From NCBI GenBank assembly GCA_003573975.1, contig AP018533.1, positions 1,984,001 through 2,048,000 on the forward strand: a DNA stretch of 64,000 nt, given 5' to 3'. The stretch comes from Clostridiales bacterium CCNA10 (lineage in GTDB: Bacteria; Bacillota; Clostridia; Oscillospirales; Oscillospiraceae). Within the stretch, counting starts at the first letter, position 1; every line of letters starts with the position of its first letter. Below, in pieces: positions 25,643 through 35,164 of this stretch. Both the position numbers and the translations under genes were made by a program. The notes under the pieces were generated by a model. That model did no database searches. It was given only the letters and a program-made list of their open reading frames with translations, and was not told where the DNA came from.

Positions 25643-27654
25643 TCGGCCTCAAAGTCCACGGTCTTGGTGCTGTACGCGCTCCCGTTCACCAGGAGGGTGA
25701 ACTCCTCCGTCCCGGAGCCGCTCACGGTGACCTCCACCGCCACCTCCAGGTTGGTGTCCTTCTCCTCCGGACCCCATACCGTATTACCACTGCTGTCGAT
25801 CACCTGGACGCTGACGATCTCACCCGAATCGGGCAGATTAAAGGTGATCGTCTTGGAGTTCTGTTGGCTTCCCCCGGCAGAACCGGTGCTGATGATGATA
25901 TTCACCTTGGTCCCCGGGGCTACCTCGTCCTTGGGCTCCACGGACTGGAACCAGACCTGCCCGGCGGGCATATCACTGCTGGAGTGGTCCACGGTGCCCA
26001 CCGTCAGGCCAAGACCCACGATGGCCTTCTCCGCCTGCTCCTGGGTCATCCCCCGCAGATCGATCATGGGGACGGTCTCCTCCTCCTTGCCCAAGCTGAT
26101 GGTGAGGTAGATCTTGGTCCCCTCGGTGAGGGGCTGATCCTTAGCGGGGATGGTGGAGATCACAGAGTCCTTGGGGATGTGGTCGTCATAGTCGGTACGG
26201 GAGGTGAAGTCGATGTCAAACTCTCCCAATCCGTTCAGCTGGGACAGGGCGCTCTGGAGAGGCACATTGGTCAGATCGGGCATCAGCACCTCGTCCGCAG
26301 GTCCGGAGCTGACCGTGACCCGGATGGTCCCGCTGCTGCTCACCAGGCTGTTTGCCCCGGGATCCTGGTCCAGGATGGTGCCGGCGGGCTTTTCACTCAC
26401 CGCCTCCCCGGCCTGCTCCAGGGTAAATTCCCCAAGCAGCTCCTGATCGTTCTTGGCCTGGTCAAACATCATGCCCACCACCGAGGGTACCCGGATGGAG
26501 TTCTGGTTCGGACCCAGCGTGTCGGAAAAGAGCGAGGAGAACAAAATGAACATCAGCGCCCCGACAAAGATCAGGATGGCGGCCACCGCGCCAATGATGG
26601 GCCAGTTGGGCCGGCGGCGGGGTTCCTCCTCCACCTCCTTATCCTCCTCCCAACGGCGGCCGGAGGAGGTCCCGCGGGAACGCCCAGCACTGCTGTGGTC
26701 CAGCTCCCGCCGTCCGCCGGTCCGGACAGCGTTCACCTGGGCGGTGTTGAGGATCTGAGTGCGCTCTCCATCGTCCAAAAAGTCTCCCGGCAGGTCGCCG
26801 GGGCCATAGTCCAAATTGATGTTGGGGTTTTTCCGAAACTCCTCCAGGTCGGCCAGCATGGCGTCGGCGGAGGGGTAGCGGTTGTCCGGATTGGGGGCCA
26901 TGGCCCGCATGGTAATGGCCTCCAGCGCCTCCGGGATGGAGGGGTCGATCTCCCGGGGGGAGAGCGGGATGGAGTTGATATGCTGGATGGCTACCGAGAC
27001 CGGGGTGTCCCCCTCAAAGGGCAGGCGTCCGGTGATCATCTCATACAGGACCACGCCGGCGGAATACAGGTCGGAACGGGCGTCGATGTGACTGCCCCGG
27101 GCCTGCTCCGGCGAGATGTAGTGCACCGAACCCAGGGCCTCCTGGGTCAGGGTGCTGTGCCCCCCGGAGGCCACCCGGGCGATGCCGAAGTCGGCCACCT
27201 TCACACTGCCGTCCCGGAGGACCATAATGTTGTGGGGCTTGATGTCCCGGTGGATGATCCCCCGGCTGTGGGCGTGTCCCAGTGCCTTGACGATCTGGGT
27301 GATGAAGTGGAGGGCCTCCCGCCAGTTCAGCTTATTCCCCTTTTTCTGCATATACTGCTTCAGGGTGATCCCGTCGATCAGCTCCATCACGATGTACTCA
27401 AAGTCGGAGGAGCGGCTCACGTCGTACACCGCCACGATATTGGGGTGGGACAGCATGGCCACAGCCTGAGACTCGTCGTGGAAGCGGCGGCGCAGCTCCG
27501 CATCCTGGACCAGGTCGTCCCGCAGGATCTTCACCGCCACCAGGCGGTTGAGCCGGTGGCAGCGGGCCTTGTACACCCGGGCCATCCCGCCCACGCCGAT
27601 CAGCTCCAGGATCTCGTATCGGTTGTCGAGTAATTTACCAATGTACTGATCCAT
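25639..27654 (-). CDS. pknB: PASTA-domain serine/threonine kinase (PknB/PrkC)
   Basis: 671 residues from the ATG at 27654 (AAAGGAG upstream). Kinase domain about 1-270: GVGGMARVYKA glycine loop, VAVKIL lysine, IIHRDIKPHNIM catalytic loop, VADFGIA. A charged juxtamembrane segment is followed by one membrane helix (about 345-370), then three PASTA repeats beginning RVPSVVGM, LMPDLTNVP and PMIDLRGMT that sense muropeptides. The last 75 residues form an extra beta-rich domain. It lies between prpC and rsgA in the conserved order. Confidence 0.95.
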   Translation of the reverse strand: MDQYIGKLLDNRYEILELIGVGGMARVYKARCHRLNRLVAVKILRDDLVQDAELRRRFHDESQAVAMLSHPNIVAVYDVSRSSDFEYIVMELIDGITLKQYMQKKGNKLNWREALHFITQIVKALGHAHSRGIIHRDIKPHNIMVLRDGSVKVADFGIARVASGGHSTLTQEALGSVHYISPEQARGSHIDARSDLYSAGVVLYEMITGRLPFEGDTPVSVAIQHINSIPLSPREIDPSIPEALEAITMRAMAPNPDNRYPSADAMLADLEEFRKNPNINLDYGPGDLPGDFLDDGERTQILNTAQVNAVRTGGRRELDHSSAGRSRGTSSGRRWEEDKEVEEEPRRRPNWPIIGAVAAILIFVGALMFILFSSLFSDTLGPNQNSIRVPSVVGMMFDQAKNDQELLGEFTLEQAGEAVSEKPAGTILDQDPGANSLVSSSGTIRVTVSSGPADEVLMPDLTNVPLQSALSQLNGLGEFDIDFTSRTDYDDHIPKDSVISTIPAKDQPLTEGTKIYLTISLGKEEETVPMIDLRGMTQEQAEKAIVGLGLTVGTVDHSSSDMPAGQVWFQSVEPKDEVAPGTKVNIIISTGSAGGSQQNSKTITFNLPDSGEIVSVQVIDSSGNTVWGPEEKDTNLEVAVEVTVSGSGTEEFTLLVNGSAYSTKTVDFEAE

Positions 27655-27717
27655 GGTAAATTTTCTCCTTTCCATACAGGTTGGCTCGGACCGGCCGGTC
27701 CGGCGCAGCGCGGAGGC

Positions 27718-28440
27718 TCAGCACTGGATCAGGACGGCCGTCACGTTGTCCGGCGCGCCCCGGTGCAGGGCGATCTCCAGCAGGCGGCGGCAGCAGGTAC
27801 ACGCCTCGCCTCCGTGGACCACCTCATAGAGCAGCTCCTGCTCCGACACCACATTGCTCAGCCCATCGCTGCACAGCAGCAGATAGTCCCCCGCCGCCAG
27901 CGGCTGGCGGAACACATCGGCCCGCAGCTCCGGCTCGGCCCCCAGGGCCCGGGTGATCAGGTTTTTATGGGGATGGGTGCGGGCCTGCTCCCGGGTGAGC
28001 TCTCCCCTCTGGACCAGGTCCTCCACCAGGGAGTGGTCCCGGGTCACCCGGACGATGCCGCCCTCCTCCGACAGGTGGTAGGCTCTGCTGTCCCCCTCAT
28101 TGAGGATCAGGGCCTCCTCCCCATCGGCCAGGGCGGCCACCAGCGTGGTTCCCATCCCGGCGCAGCTCTCCTCCCCGGCGGCCCGCTGAAAGATCCGGCG
28201 GTTGGCCAAGGCGGCTGCCGCCTTCAGGCTGTCCAGGGTGCGCGCCCCCTCCTCCTCCGCCAGGAACTCGTCCATAATAATATCCACCGCCATCGTACTG
28301 GCGACATTGCCCGCCCGGGCGCCGCCCATCCCGTCGCAGACCAGGGCCAGCACCCGCCCGTCAGGCAGCACCTGATGGGCAAAGGCGTCTTGATTCTGCT
28401 CCCGGATCACGCCCCGGTCGGTGATTCCCCAAACATTCAT
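27718..28440 (-). CDS. prpC: PP2C-type protein phosphatase (PrpC/Stp)
   Basis: 240 residues. Mn/Mg-dependent phosphatase that reverses PknB phosphorylation. Motifs are TDRGVIREQNQD, LVCDGMGGARAG, ILNEGDSRAYHL, RDHSLVEDLV, LLCSDGLSNVV and NVTAVLIQC, with all metal-binding Asp residues present. It overlaps rlmN by 4 bp and is 63 bp upstream of pknB, a standard kinase/phosphatase pair. Confidence 0.95.
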   Translation of the reverse strand: MNVWGITDRGVIREQNQDAFAHQVLPDGRVLALVCDGMGGARAGNVASTMAVDIIMDEFLAEEEGARTLDSLKAAAALANRRIFQRAAGEESCAGMGTTLVAALADGEEALILNEGDSRAYHLSEEGGIVRVTRDHSLVEDLVQRGELTREQARTHPHKNLITRALGAEPELRADVFRQPLAAGDYLLLCSDGLSNVVSEQELLYEVVHGGEACTCCRRLLEIALHRGAPDNVTAVLIQC

Positions 28441-29525
28441 GGCAGTTCGTCCTCTTTCCCGCCGGTCCTCCGGCTGTCTCCCCCGGTCCGCTCCCGGCGG
28501 GGCTCTGTCTCCTGCATCGCCTTCCGCCGCAGCTGGCCGCAGGAGGCGTCGATGTCGCTCCCCAGCCGGCGCCGGACGGTCACGGTGACCCCGTGGCGCT
28601 CCAGGCGCTTCTGGAAGGCCGCCACCCGGCGGCTGGGCTTCAGGGGGCTCTCCTCCACGTCGTTGAGGGGGATCAGGTTCACATGGCCCGGCATCCCCTT
28701 CAACAGGCCGGCCAGCAGATCCGCCTGCCGGTCCGAGTCGTTCACCCCGTCGATCATGGCGTATTCATAGGAGATCCGCCGCCCAGTGGTCTGAAAATAC
28801 CGGCGGCAGGTGTCCATCAGCTTCTCCACCCCCACCGAGCGGTTGACCGGCATGATCCGGGACCGCGTCTCGTCATCCGGGGCGTGAAGGGAAACAGACA
28901 GTGTTAATTGTAACCCATACTGGGCCAGCTTGTCAATTTGTTCCGTCAGGCCGCAGGTGGACAGGGAGATATGCCGCATCCCGATGTTCAGCCCCTCCGG
29001 GTGGTTCACCAGGGTGAGGAACTTCATCACCGTCTCAAAATTGTCCAGCGGCTCCCCAATCCCCATGAGCACGATGTTGGAGATGGGGGCCCCGCTGTCC
29101 AGCTGGGTGAACAGCACCTGGTCGATCATCTCCGCCGGCGTCAGGTTCCGCACCTTTCCCGCCAGGGTGGAGGCGCAGAAGGCGCAGCCCATGCGGCAGC
29201 CCACCTGGCAGGAGATACACACGGTATTCCCGTGCTGATAGCGCATGAGCACTGACTCCACACAGTTGCCGTCGGACAGCTCCCACAGGTATTTGATGGT
29301 GCCGTCCAGCCGGGACACCTGCTTTCTGGCCACCTGGGGAGGCGTCAGGAAGGCCAGGGAGGACAGCTTCTCCCGCAGCGCCTTGGACAGGTCGGTCATC
29401 TCGTCAAAGGAGGAGACGCCCCGGTACAGCCAGTGGAAGATCTGCTTAGCCCGGAAGGCGGGCTCCCCCTGCTCCTTCAGCCAGGCGGTCAGCTCCTCCA
29501 GAGTCATGGATTTGATGTCGGTCAC
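28437..29525 (-). CDS. rlmN: Dual-specificity rRNA/tRNA adenine-C2 methyltransferase RlmN
   Basis: 362 residues. Radical-SAM enzyme methylating A2503 of 23S rRNA and A37 of some tRNAs. The CxxxCxxC cluster motif is in CQVGCRMGCAFCAS. The N-terminal FRAKQIFHWLY and the late SCGQLR cysteine (radical-handling) are present. About 25 residues of Arg/Gly-rich tail extend past the usual end. It is 3 bp from rsmB and overlaps prpC. Confidence 0.95.
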   Translation of the reverse strand: MTDIKSMTLEELTAWLKEQGEPAFRAKQIFHWLYRGVSSFDEMTDLSKALREKLSSLAFLTPPQVARKQVSRLDGTIKYLWELSDGNCVESVLMRYQHGNTVCISCQVGCRMGCAFCASTLAGKVRNLTPAEMIDQVLFTQLDSGAPISNIVLMGIGEPLDNFETVMKFLTLVNHPEGLNIGMRHISLSTCGLTEQIDKLAQYGLQLTLSVSLHAPDDETRSRIMPVNRSVGVEKLMDTCRRYFQTTGRRISYEYAMIDGVNDSDRQADLLAGLLKGMPGHVNLIPLNDVEESPLKPSRRVAAFQKRLERHGVTVTVRRRLGSDIDASCGQLRRKAMQETEPRRERTGGDSRRTGGKEDELP

Positions 29526-29528
29526 CGG

Positions 29529-30857
29529 TCACCCCTCCTTCCGCAGTCTGCACAGGTAAAATCCGTCCGTCCCGTAGACCTGGGGCCACAGGGTGAGCTG
29601 TCCCTCCGGGACCTCCCCCGCCGGTCCGGGGAGAGAGAAGCCCTCCCGGACAAACCCCGGATGCTCCTCCAAAAAGTGGTCGGTGACCGCCTGGTTCTCC
29701 CGGCGGAGGATGGTACAGGTGGAGTAGAGCAGCACCCCGCCCGGCTTCACATAGGCGCAGGCATTGTCCAGAATGGCGCTCTGGACCGCCGGCAGGGAGG
29801 CCAGCGGCTCCGGGTCCTTATAGCGGATGTCCGGCTTTTTCCGGATCACCCCCAGCCCGGAGCAGGGCGCGTCCACCAGCACCAGGTCGAATCCCCCCTC
29901 CCACTCTGTCCGGCGTACCTTGCCGTCGGCGGTGAGGGCCTGGACACAGGACAGGCCCAGCCGCTCCGCCCCACGGTGGATCAGGGTCTTTTTGTGGGGA
30001 TGGAGGTCGCAGGACACCACCTCGCCCCGGTCCTCCATCTGAATGGCGGCGGCAAAGGACTTGCCTCCGGGGGCGGCGCACACATCCAGCACCCGCATCC
30101 CCGCCGCCGCGCCGGAGGCCAGCACCGCCAGACGGGAGGCCGGATCCTGGATGTAGAACAGGCCCTTCTGAAAGGCCTCCAGCTCCTCCACGCTGCCGCT
30201 GCGGGAGAGGATCAGGCAGTTCTCCAGCCAGGGGTGGGGCTTTACCTCAACGCCCTGGGCCTCCAGGGAGGCGGCCACCTCCTCCGCCCCCGCCCGGACG
30301 GTGTTCACCATGGCGGTCATGGGGGGCTGGCTGTTGTTGGCCCGGAGGAACGCCGCCGCCCCCTCTGAGCCCAGTTCGTCCAGCAGCTCCTCTACCAGCC
30401 ACGCCGGGTGGCTGTACAGCGTGCCGTAGTAGGCTGCCGGATCCTCCTGGGGGATGGTGGGCAGCTGGTCCAGACTGCGCTCCAGGCTCCGCAGGATGGC
30501 GTTCACCATCCCCGGGGCACGGGGATTTTTACAGTGGGCCCGGGTGAGGGCCACCGAGCGGTCCACCGCCGCGCTGTGGGGGATCCGGGTGAGGAACAGT
30601 ATCTGATAGGCCCCCAGACGCAGGGCCTGGACCACCTTGCCCTCCATCCGCTTCAAGGGGATATTAGAAAATTTTCCAAGATAAAAGTCCAGAAGCAGCT
30701 TGTTCTGGAGCACCCCGAAGCACAGCTGGGTCGCCAGCGCTGCGTCCCGGCCGTCCAGCCCGGCCGCCGCCAGCTGCTTTTTCAGCGCGCCATCCGACCA
30801 GCCCCCCTGCCGCTCGCAGGTGTTCAGGGTCAGCAGCGCCGCCTCCCGTGCATCCAT
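29529..30857 (-). CDS. rsmB: 16S rRNA (cytosine-967-C5)-methyltransferase RsmB
   Basis: 442 residues. N-terminal NusB-like RNA-binding domain (about 1-140: FLGVLQNK-type helices, LGAYQILFLTRIPHSAAV). C-terminal SAM domain with VLDVCAAPGGKSF, the DAPCSGLGVIRKKPDI cysteine, and YSTCTILRREN with the second catalytic cysteine. It belongs to the fmt-rsmB-rlmN run. The HtpX-like peptidase often found between fmt and rsmB is missing; a 90-bp spacer with short repeats is there instead. Confidence 0.95.
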   Translation of the reverse strand: MDAREAALLTLNTCERQGGWSDGALKKQLAAAGLDGRDAALATQLCFGVLQNKLLLDFYLGKFSNIPLKRMEGKVVQALRLGAYQILFLTRIPHSAAVDRSVALTRAHCKNPRAPGMVNAILRSLERSLDQLPTIPQEDPAAYYGTLYSHPAWLVEELLDELGSEGAAAFLRANNSQPPMTAMVNTVRAGAEEVAASLEAQGVEVKPHPWLENCLILSRSGSVEELEAFQKGLFYIQDPASRLAVLASGAAAGMRVLDVCAAPGGKSFAAAIQMEDRGEVVSCDLHPHKKTLIHRGAERLGLSCVQALTADGKVRRTEWEGGFDLVLVDAPCSGLGVIRKKPDIRYKDPEPLASLPAVQSAILDNACAYVKPGGVLLYSTCTILRRENQAVTDHFLEEHPGFVREGFSLPGPAGEVPEGQLTLWPQVYGTDGFYLCRLRKEG

Positions 30858-30928
30858 CCTGTTCTCCTCCTCTTAACAACTCACACATCTCTTCTCCGCC
30901 GGAGCAGCTTCCGCCCCCGCAGAGCCCC

Positions 30929-30957
30929 AATTCCTAACTCCTAATTCCTAATTCCCC
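30929..30957. repeat. Short 7-bp tandem repeats between fmt and rsmB
   Basis: On the minus strand the stop of fmt runs into AATTAGG-AATTAGG-AGTTAGG-AATTGGG, an imperfect heptamer array of about four units. It is AT-rich in an otherwise GC-rich context. Confidence 0.8.
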
Positions 30958-31886
30958 AGCGGGTGCCCCCGGAGATAATCGGCGGCAGACATCCGCCGGG
31001 ATCCAGGCGCCTGAAGCTCTGTAATGCGAAGCACCTTGCCATCTCCGCACAACACATCGATGCCGGCCTTTCCGCCGCCCAGCACTGTGCCTGCGGTCCC
31101 GGAGCGCTTCTCCTCCAGCACCTGGGAGCGGTACAGCTTCACCGCCTCGCCGCCCAGCACATCGGTGGACGCCCTGGGCCAGGCCATCAGGCCCCGGATC
31201 TGGTCGTGGATCTCCTGGGCGCTCCGGCTCCAGTCCACCGGGGACAGCTCCTTGGACAGCATGGGGGCAAAGGACACCCCATTTGGATCCTGGGGGGTCC
31301 GGGCGGCGGTCCCGGCCTCGATCTGGGCCACCGCCTCCACCAGAAGCGGGCCGCCCAGCTCCGCCAGCCTGGCATAGAGCATCTCCGCGTCCTCCTCCGG
31401 GTGGATGGGAGTGGCCGTCTGGAGGATGATGTCCCCCGCGTCCAGCTCCGCCGCCATGTGCATGATGGTCACGCCGGTCTCCTTCTCCCCGTTGAGGATG
31501 GCCCAGTTGATAGGGGCCGCCCCCCGGTACTTGGGCAGCAGTGAGGAGTGGACGTTGATGCACCCCTTGGGAGGCAGGGCCAGAATGTCATCCGGCAGGA
31601 TCCGGCCATAGGCGGCCACTACGATCAGCTCAGGGGCCAGCTCCTTCAAAATGGCCAGCGCCGTCCCGTCCCGCAGCTTCTCCGGCTGGTAGACCGGGAT
31701 GTCTCGCCCCGCAGCCTGATAGCTCAGGGCGCACTCCTTCACCGGAGTAGGCTTGAGCTTGTTCTGGTGCCGGCCCACCGGCTTATCCGGCTGGCTGAAC
31801 ACACCGCACACCTCATGTCCGGCCTCGATCAGCGCCTTGAGGGAGGGCACGGCAAACTGGGGCGTGCCCATAAAAACGATCCTCAT
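30948..31886 (-). CDS. fmt: Methionyl-tRNA formyltransferase
   Basis: 312 residues. Transfers formyl from 10-formyl-THF to initiator Met-tRNA. It opens MRIVFMGTPQFAVPSL. The active site is in INVHSSLLPKYRGAAPI (Asn, His) and GVTIMHMAAELDAGD (Asp), and the C-terminal OB domain is present. It overlaps def by 4 bp. The stop codon lies inside the short tandem repeat that follows. Confidence 0.97.
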   Translation of the reverse strand: MRIVFMGTPQFAVPSLKALIEAGHEVCGVFSQPDKPVGRHQNKLKPTPVKECALSYQAAGRDIPVYQPEKLRDGTALAILKELAPELIVVAAYGRILPDDILALPPKGCINVHSSLLPKYRGAAPINWAILNGEKETGVTIMHMAAELDAGDIILQTATPIHPEEDAEMLYARLAELGGPLLVEAVAQIEAGTAARTPQDPNGVSFAPMLSKELSPVDWSRSAQEIHDQIRGLMAWPRASTDVLGGEAVKLYRSQVLEEKRSGTAGTVLGGGKAGIDVLCGDGKVLRITELQAPGSRRMSAADYLRGHPLGN

Positions 31887-32374
31887 TTCTCGTTTTCCTC
31901 CATCAGCTCGTCCAGCTCGTCGCTGTCATACAGCCGGTCGGTCAGTTCAGTATACAGGTGGCCGTCCAGGTGGGCCAGCTCGTGACAGAAGCACCGGGCC
32001 GTCAGGCCGGTCCCCTCCACCTCGAAGGCATTCCCGTTCCGGTCGAAGGCCCGCACCTTCACCCACTCCGGGCGCTTGACATAGCCCCACAGGCCGGGGA
32101 CGGACAGACAGCCCTCCAGGCCGTTCTGCTCCCCCTCCTGGGCAAGGATCTCCGGGTTGACCAGCTCCATGGGCTCAAAGTTCTCGTCCATCACGATCAC
32201 CGCCCGGCGCAGGATCCCCACCTGGGGGGCCGCCAGCCCCACCCCGTTGGCCTGGGCCAGCGTCTCCTTCAAATCGTCCAGCAGGTCCCACAGCTTCTGA
32301 TCAAACTGGGTCACAGGATGGCACACCTTGCTCAGGGCAGGCTCCCCATCCTTCAAAATCTCACGAATCGACAT
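31883..32374 (-). CDS. def: Peptide deformylase
   Basis: 163 residues. Metalloenzyme removing the N-formyl group from nascent chains. The three motifs are GVGLAAPQVG, EGCLSVPG (metal Cys) and HELAHLDG (HExxH-type metal site). The C-terminus is a short acidic tail. It has a good ribosome site (GGAGGATAA) and is 50 bp after priA. Confidence 0.97.
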   Translation of the reverse strand: MSIREILKDGEPALSKVCHPVTQFDQKLWDLLDDLKETLAQANGVGLAAPQVGILRRAVIVMDENFEPMELVNPEILAQEGEQNGLEGCLSVPGLWGYVKRPEWVKVRAFDRNGNAFEVEGTGLTARCFCHELAHLDGHLYTELTDRLYDSDELDELMEENEK

Positions 32375-32423
32375 TATGTTATCCTCCTTCGTTCTGGTCC
32401 TTGTTTTATTCTTGCCTTCCCTC

Positions 32424-34874
32424 TCAATAGGGGTTCAGATCCGCATACAGGGACACGCCCCGGTTCTCCCGGTCCTGGTGGGCCGCACGGAGCAGGGCGG
32501 CCAGCAGCTGCCTCAGGGCCCGGCTGTTTTGGGCCGTCAGGGTCAGCCGGTAGCGGTAGCGGTCGTTGATCTTGGCCACCGCCGCCGGGGCGGGCCCCAG
32601 CAGCTGCCACTCCTGATCCAGCTGTCCCAGCGCCCCCTCCAGTGCCTGACGGAACTGGACGCTTGCCCGCAGCACCGCCCCCTCATTCAGTCCGGAGGCC
32701 GTGATGAGGAACACATCCCGGAAGGGCGGCTCCCGGCGCAGCCGCCGCAGCTGGATCTCTGTGCGGTAAAAGCTGTCATAGTCCTGCCGGGCGGAGAAGC
32801 GGAGCACATCGTGCTCCGGCGTAAAGGTCTGGATCAGGGCCCGGCCGGTCTTTTCTCCCCGGCCCGCCCGGCCCACCACCTGGGTCAGCAGGGAAAAGGT
32901 GCGCTCCCCAGCCCGGAAATCGTCCACAAACAGGGCCTGGTCGGCCAGCACTACCCCGACCAGGGTCACATTTTCAAAGTCCAATCCTTTTGCCACCATC
33001 TGGGTCCCCACCAGGAAAGGGGCCTTCCCCCGGCGGAATTCCTCCAGAATGGCCTCGTGAGAACGGGCGGCGGTGACGGTGTCCGTATCCATCCGCAGCA
33101 CCGGCGTCCCGGGAAAGAGCTCCTCCAGCTCCTCCTGGACCTTCTGGGTGCCCACCCCGATGAAATTCAGTTTTCCGCCGCAGTCCGGGCAGGCGGGCGG
33201 CAGGGGCTGGGAGTAGCCGCAGTAGTGGCACATCAGCCGGCCGTTGGCCGAGTGGTAGGTCAGCTTGACCGAGCAGCGGGGGCATTCCGGCACTGCGCCG
33301 CACTCCCCGCAGGACACCATGCGGCTGGCCCCCCGGCGGTTGAGGAACAGGATGGCCTGCTCCCCCCGGACCAGGGTGTCCTCCAGGGCCTGCTGAAGGG
33401 GGCGGCTGATGGCCCGTCCGTTTCCCGCCCGCAGCTCCTCCTTCATGTCCACCACCTGCACCTGGGGCAGGGCTCTGCGGTTGAAGCGCTCCTTCAGGGT
33501 GAACAGCCCACACCGCCCGGTCTGGGCGCTGTACATGGTCTCCACCGATGGGGTGGCCGAGCCCATCACCAGCAGTGCCCCGCTCTGGACGCAGCGGTAC
33601 TTGGCCACGTCCCGGGCGTGGTAACGGGGGTTGTTCTCTGACTTATAGCTGGCCTCCTGCTCCTCGTCCAGGATCACCAGCCCCAGCTGCTCCAGCGGGG
33701 CGAACACCGCCGACCGGGTCCCAATGACCACCCGGGCCTCCCCTCTGCGGATGCGCTTCCACTCATCGTAGCGCTCCCCCGCCCGGAGTGAGCTGTGGAG
33801 CACGCCGATCTGCCCGCCGAAGTGGGCGGCAAAGATCCGCAGCAGCTGGGGGGTGAGGGCGATCTCCGGCACCAGTACCAGGGCGGTCCGGCCCCGGGCC
33901 AGGGTCTCCTGGATCAGGCGGAGGTACACCTGTGTCTTGCCGCTGCCGGTGACGCCGTACAGCAGAGCGGCTCCCGCCCCGGCGCGGCTCATGGCCTCCA
34001 GTCCCTGGAAGGCCCGTTCCTGCTCCTCGTTGAGGCGGATGGGCCCCGCCGGCTCTACCTCGTCCAGGGGGACCCGGCGGAACACCTCCTGACGCTCCAG
34101 GGTGAGCACTCCGCTTTTCTCCAGGGAACGCAGGGTCTGCATCGAGGCTCCGGTGAAGTAGCACAGCTCCTTGGCAGAGGCGGAGCCCAGCTGGCACAGC
34201 AGCTCGGTGACAGAAAAACGAAGCGGCGCCGTCCTGCGCCGGGGAGCGACCAAAGCCATGGCCTCCTCCGCCGGCATGGCCAGCACCGCCAATTTTTCCA
34301 CCTTATCCCCCACGCCCCGTTGGGCGCTGGTCACACGCTCCGCCGCCCCCCGCTCCAGCAGGCGCCGGATGGCAGGCTCCGGGTCTTTGGGGCCGAAGGC
34401 GGCACGGATCTGCTCCATATCCCCCCGGCCGCCCAGGGCCAGCAGCAGCTCAGCCAGCTGCCGGGCGGGGGCAGAGCCCTCTGCCGCCTCATAGACCGCC
34501 GCGCGGTCCGCCCCCTTTTTCAGGACGATCCAGTCCCGAAGGGAGAAATACAGCCCCGCGGGGAGCATGGCCTTCACCGCGTCATAGACGGTGCAGAAAT
34601 ACCGTTCCCGCATCCAGAGGGCCAGCCGGATGGCCGGCCCGTCCAACACCGGCTCCGGGTCCAGGGCAGCGGTGATGGACTTGAGCCCCTCTGCCCCGTC
34701 CGGCCCCTCCCGGAGGGCCAGCACCAGGCCGTCTGAGCCCCGGTTGCCCGATCCAAAGGGGACCAGCACCCGCATCCCGGGCCGGAGCCTGGGTTCCAGT
34801 TCCCCGGGGACCAGATAGTCGTATGGCTTGTCAATGGCGTAGACTGCCCGGGCCACCGCTACCTTGGCCACCAT
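32424..34874 (-). CDS. priA: Primosomal replication-restart helicase PriA
   Basis: 816 residues. Superfamily 2 helicase that reloads the replisome. N-terminal DNA-binding domain (about 1-200), Walker A in GVTGSGKTQVY, a DEEQ box in LDEEQEASYK, zinc-binding insert with CGECGAVPECPRC and HYCGYSQPLPPACPDCGG, and a C-terminal domain with NRGVSLYADLNPY. It is 31 bp after rpoZ. In most Firmicutes coaBC lies between rpoZ and priA; it is absent here. Confidence 0.96.
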   Translation of the reverse strand: MVAKVAVARAVYAIDKPYDYLVPGELEPRLRPGMRVLVPFGSGNRGSDGLVLALREGPDGAEGLKSITAALDPEPVLDGPAIRLALWMRERYFCTVYDAVKAMLPAGLYFSLRDWIVLKKGADRAAVYEAAEGSAPARQLAELLLALGGRGDMEQIRAAFGPKDPEPAIRRLLERGAAERVTSAQRGVGDKVEKLAVLAMPAEEAMALVAPRRRTAPLRFSVTELLCQLGSASAKELCYFTGASMQTLRSLEKSGVLTLERQEVFRRVPLDEVEPAGPIRLNEEQERAFQGLEAMSRAGAGAALLYGVTGSGKTQVYLRLIQETLARGRTALVLVPEIALTPQLLRIFAAHFGGQIGVLHSSLRAGERYDEWKRIRRGEARVVIGTRSAVFAPLEQLGLVILDEEQEASYKSENNPRYHARDVAKYRCVQSGALLVMGSATPSVETMYSAQTGRCGLFTLKERFNRRALPQVQVVDMKEELRAGNGRAISRPLQQALEDTLVRGEQAILFLNRRGASRMVSCGECGAVPECPRCSVKLTYHSANGRLMCHYCGYSQPLPPACPDCGGKLNFIGVGTQKVQEELEELFPGTPVLRMDTDTVTAARSHEAILEEFRRGKAPFLVGTQMVAKGLDFENVTLVGVVLADQALFVDDFRAGERTFSLLTQVVGRAGRGEKTGRALIQTFTPEHDVLRFSARQDYDSFYRTEIQLRRLRREPPFRDVFLITASGLNEGAVLRASVQFRQALEGALGQLDQEWQLLGPAPAAVAKINDRYRYRLTLTAQNSRALRQLLAALLRAAHQDRENRGVSLYADLNPY

Positions 34875-34905
34875 GCTCCGTCACCCCTCTCAGCGGCTCA
34901 GGACC

Positions 34906-35121
34906 TCACGCCTGGGTCTGCTGGATCTGCTCGATCTGCTCGTCCAGCTTGCCCTCCGCCACCTCGCGGATGGCGATGCTCACCGGCTTGTCGTCCAGAG
35001 GCTCCCCGGCCATCTCCGCCTCGGCGGAGATCTCACGGGCCCGGTGGGCCACCATATTCACCATCTGATAGCGGCTGGGGATCTTCTTCAGCAGATCTCT
35101 CATGGCAGGATATAACATCAT
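34906..35121 (-). CDS. rpoZ: RNA polymerase omega subunit
   Basis: 71 residues: short omega subunit that clamps the beta-prime C-terminus. It has the conserved SRYQMVNMVAHRAREI segment, then KPVSIAIREVAEGKL. The ribosome site AAAGGAG precedes the ATG. The last residues are Gln-rich (EQIEQIQQTQ). It sits between gmk and priA as usual. Confidence 0.92.
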   Translation of the reverse strand: MMLYPAMRDLLKKIPSRYQMVNMVAHRAREISAEAEMAGEPLDDKPVSIAIREVAEGKLDEQIEQIQQTQA

Positions 35122-35164
35122 AACGGCAAAACTCCTTTTCTTATCAGTTCAGTTTCTTCCGGAC

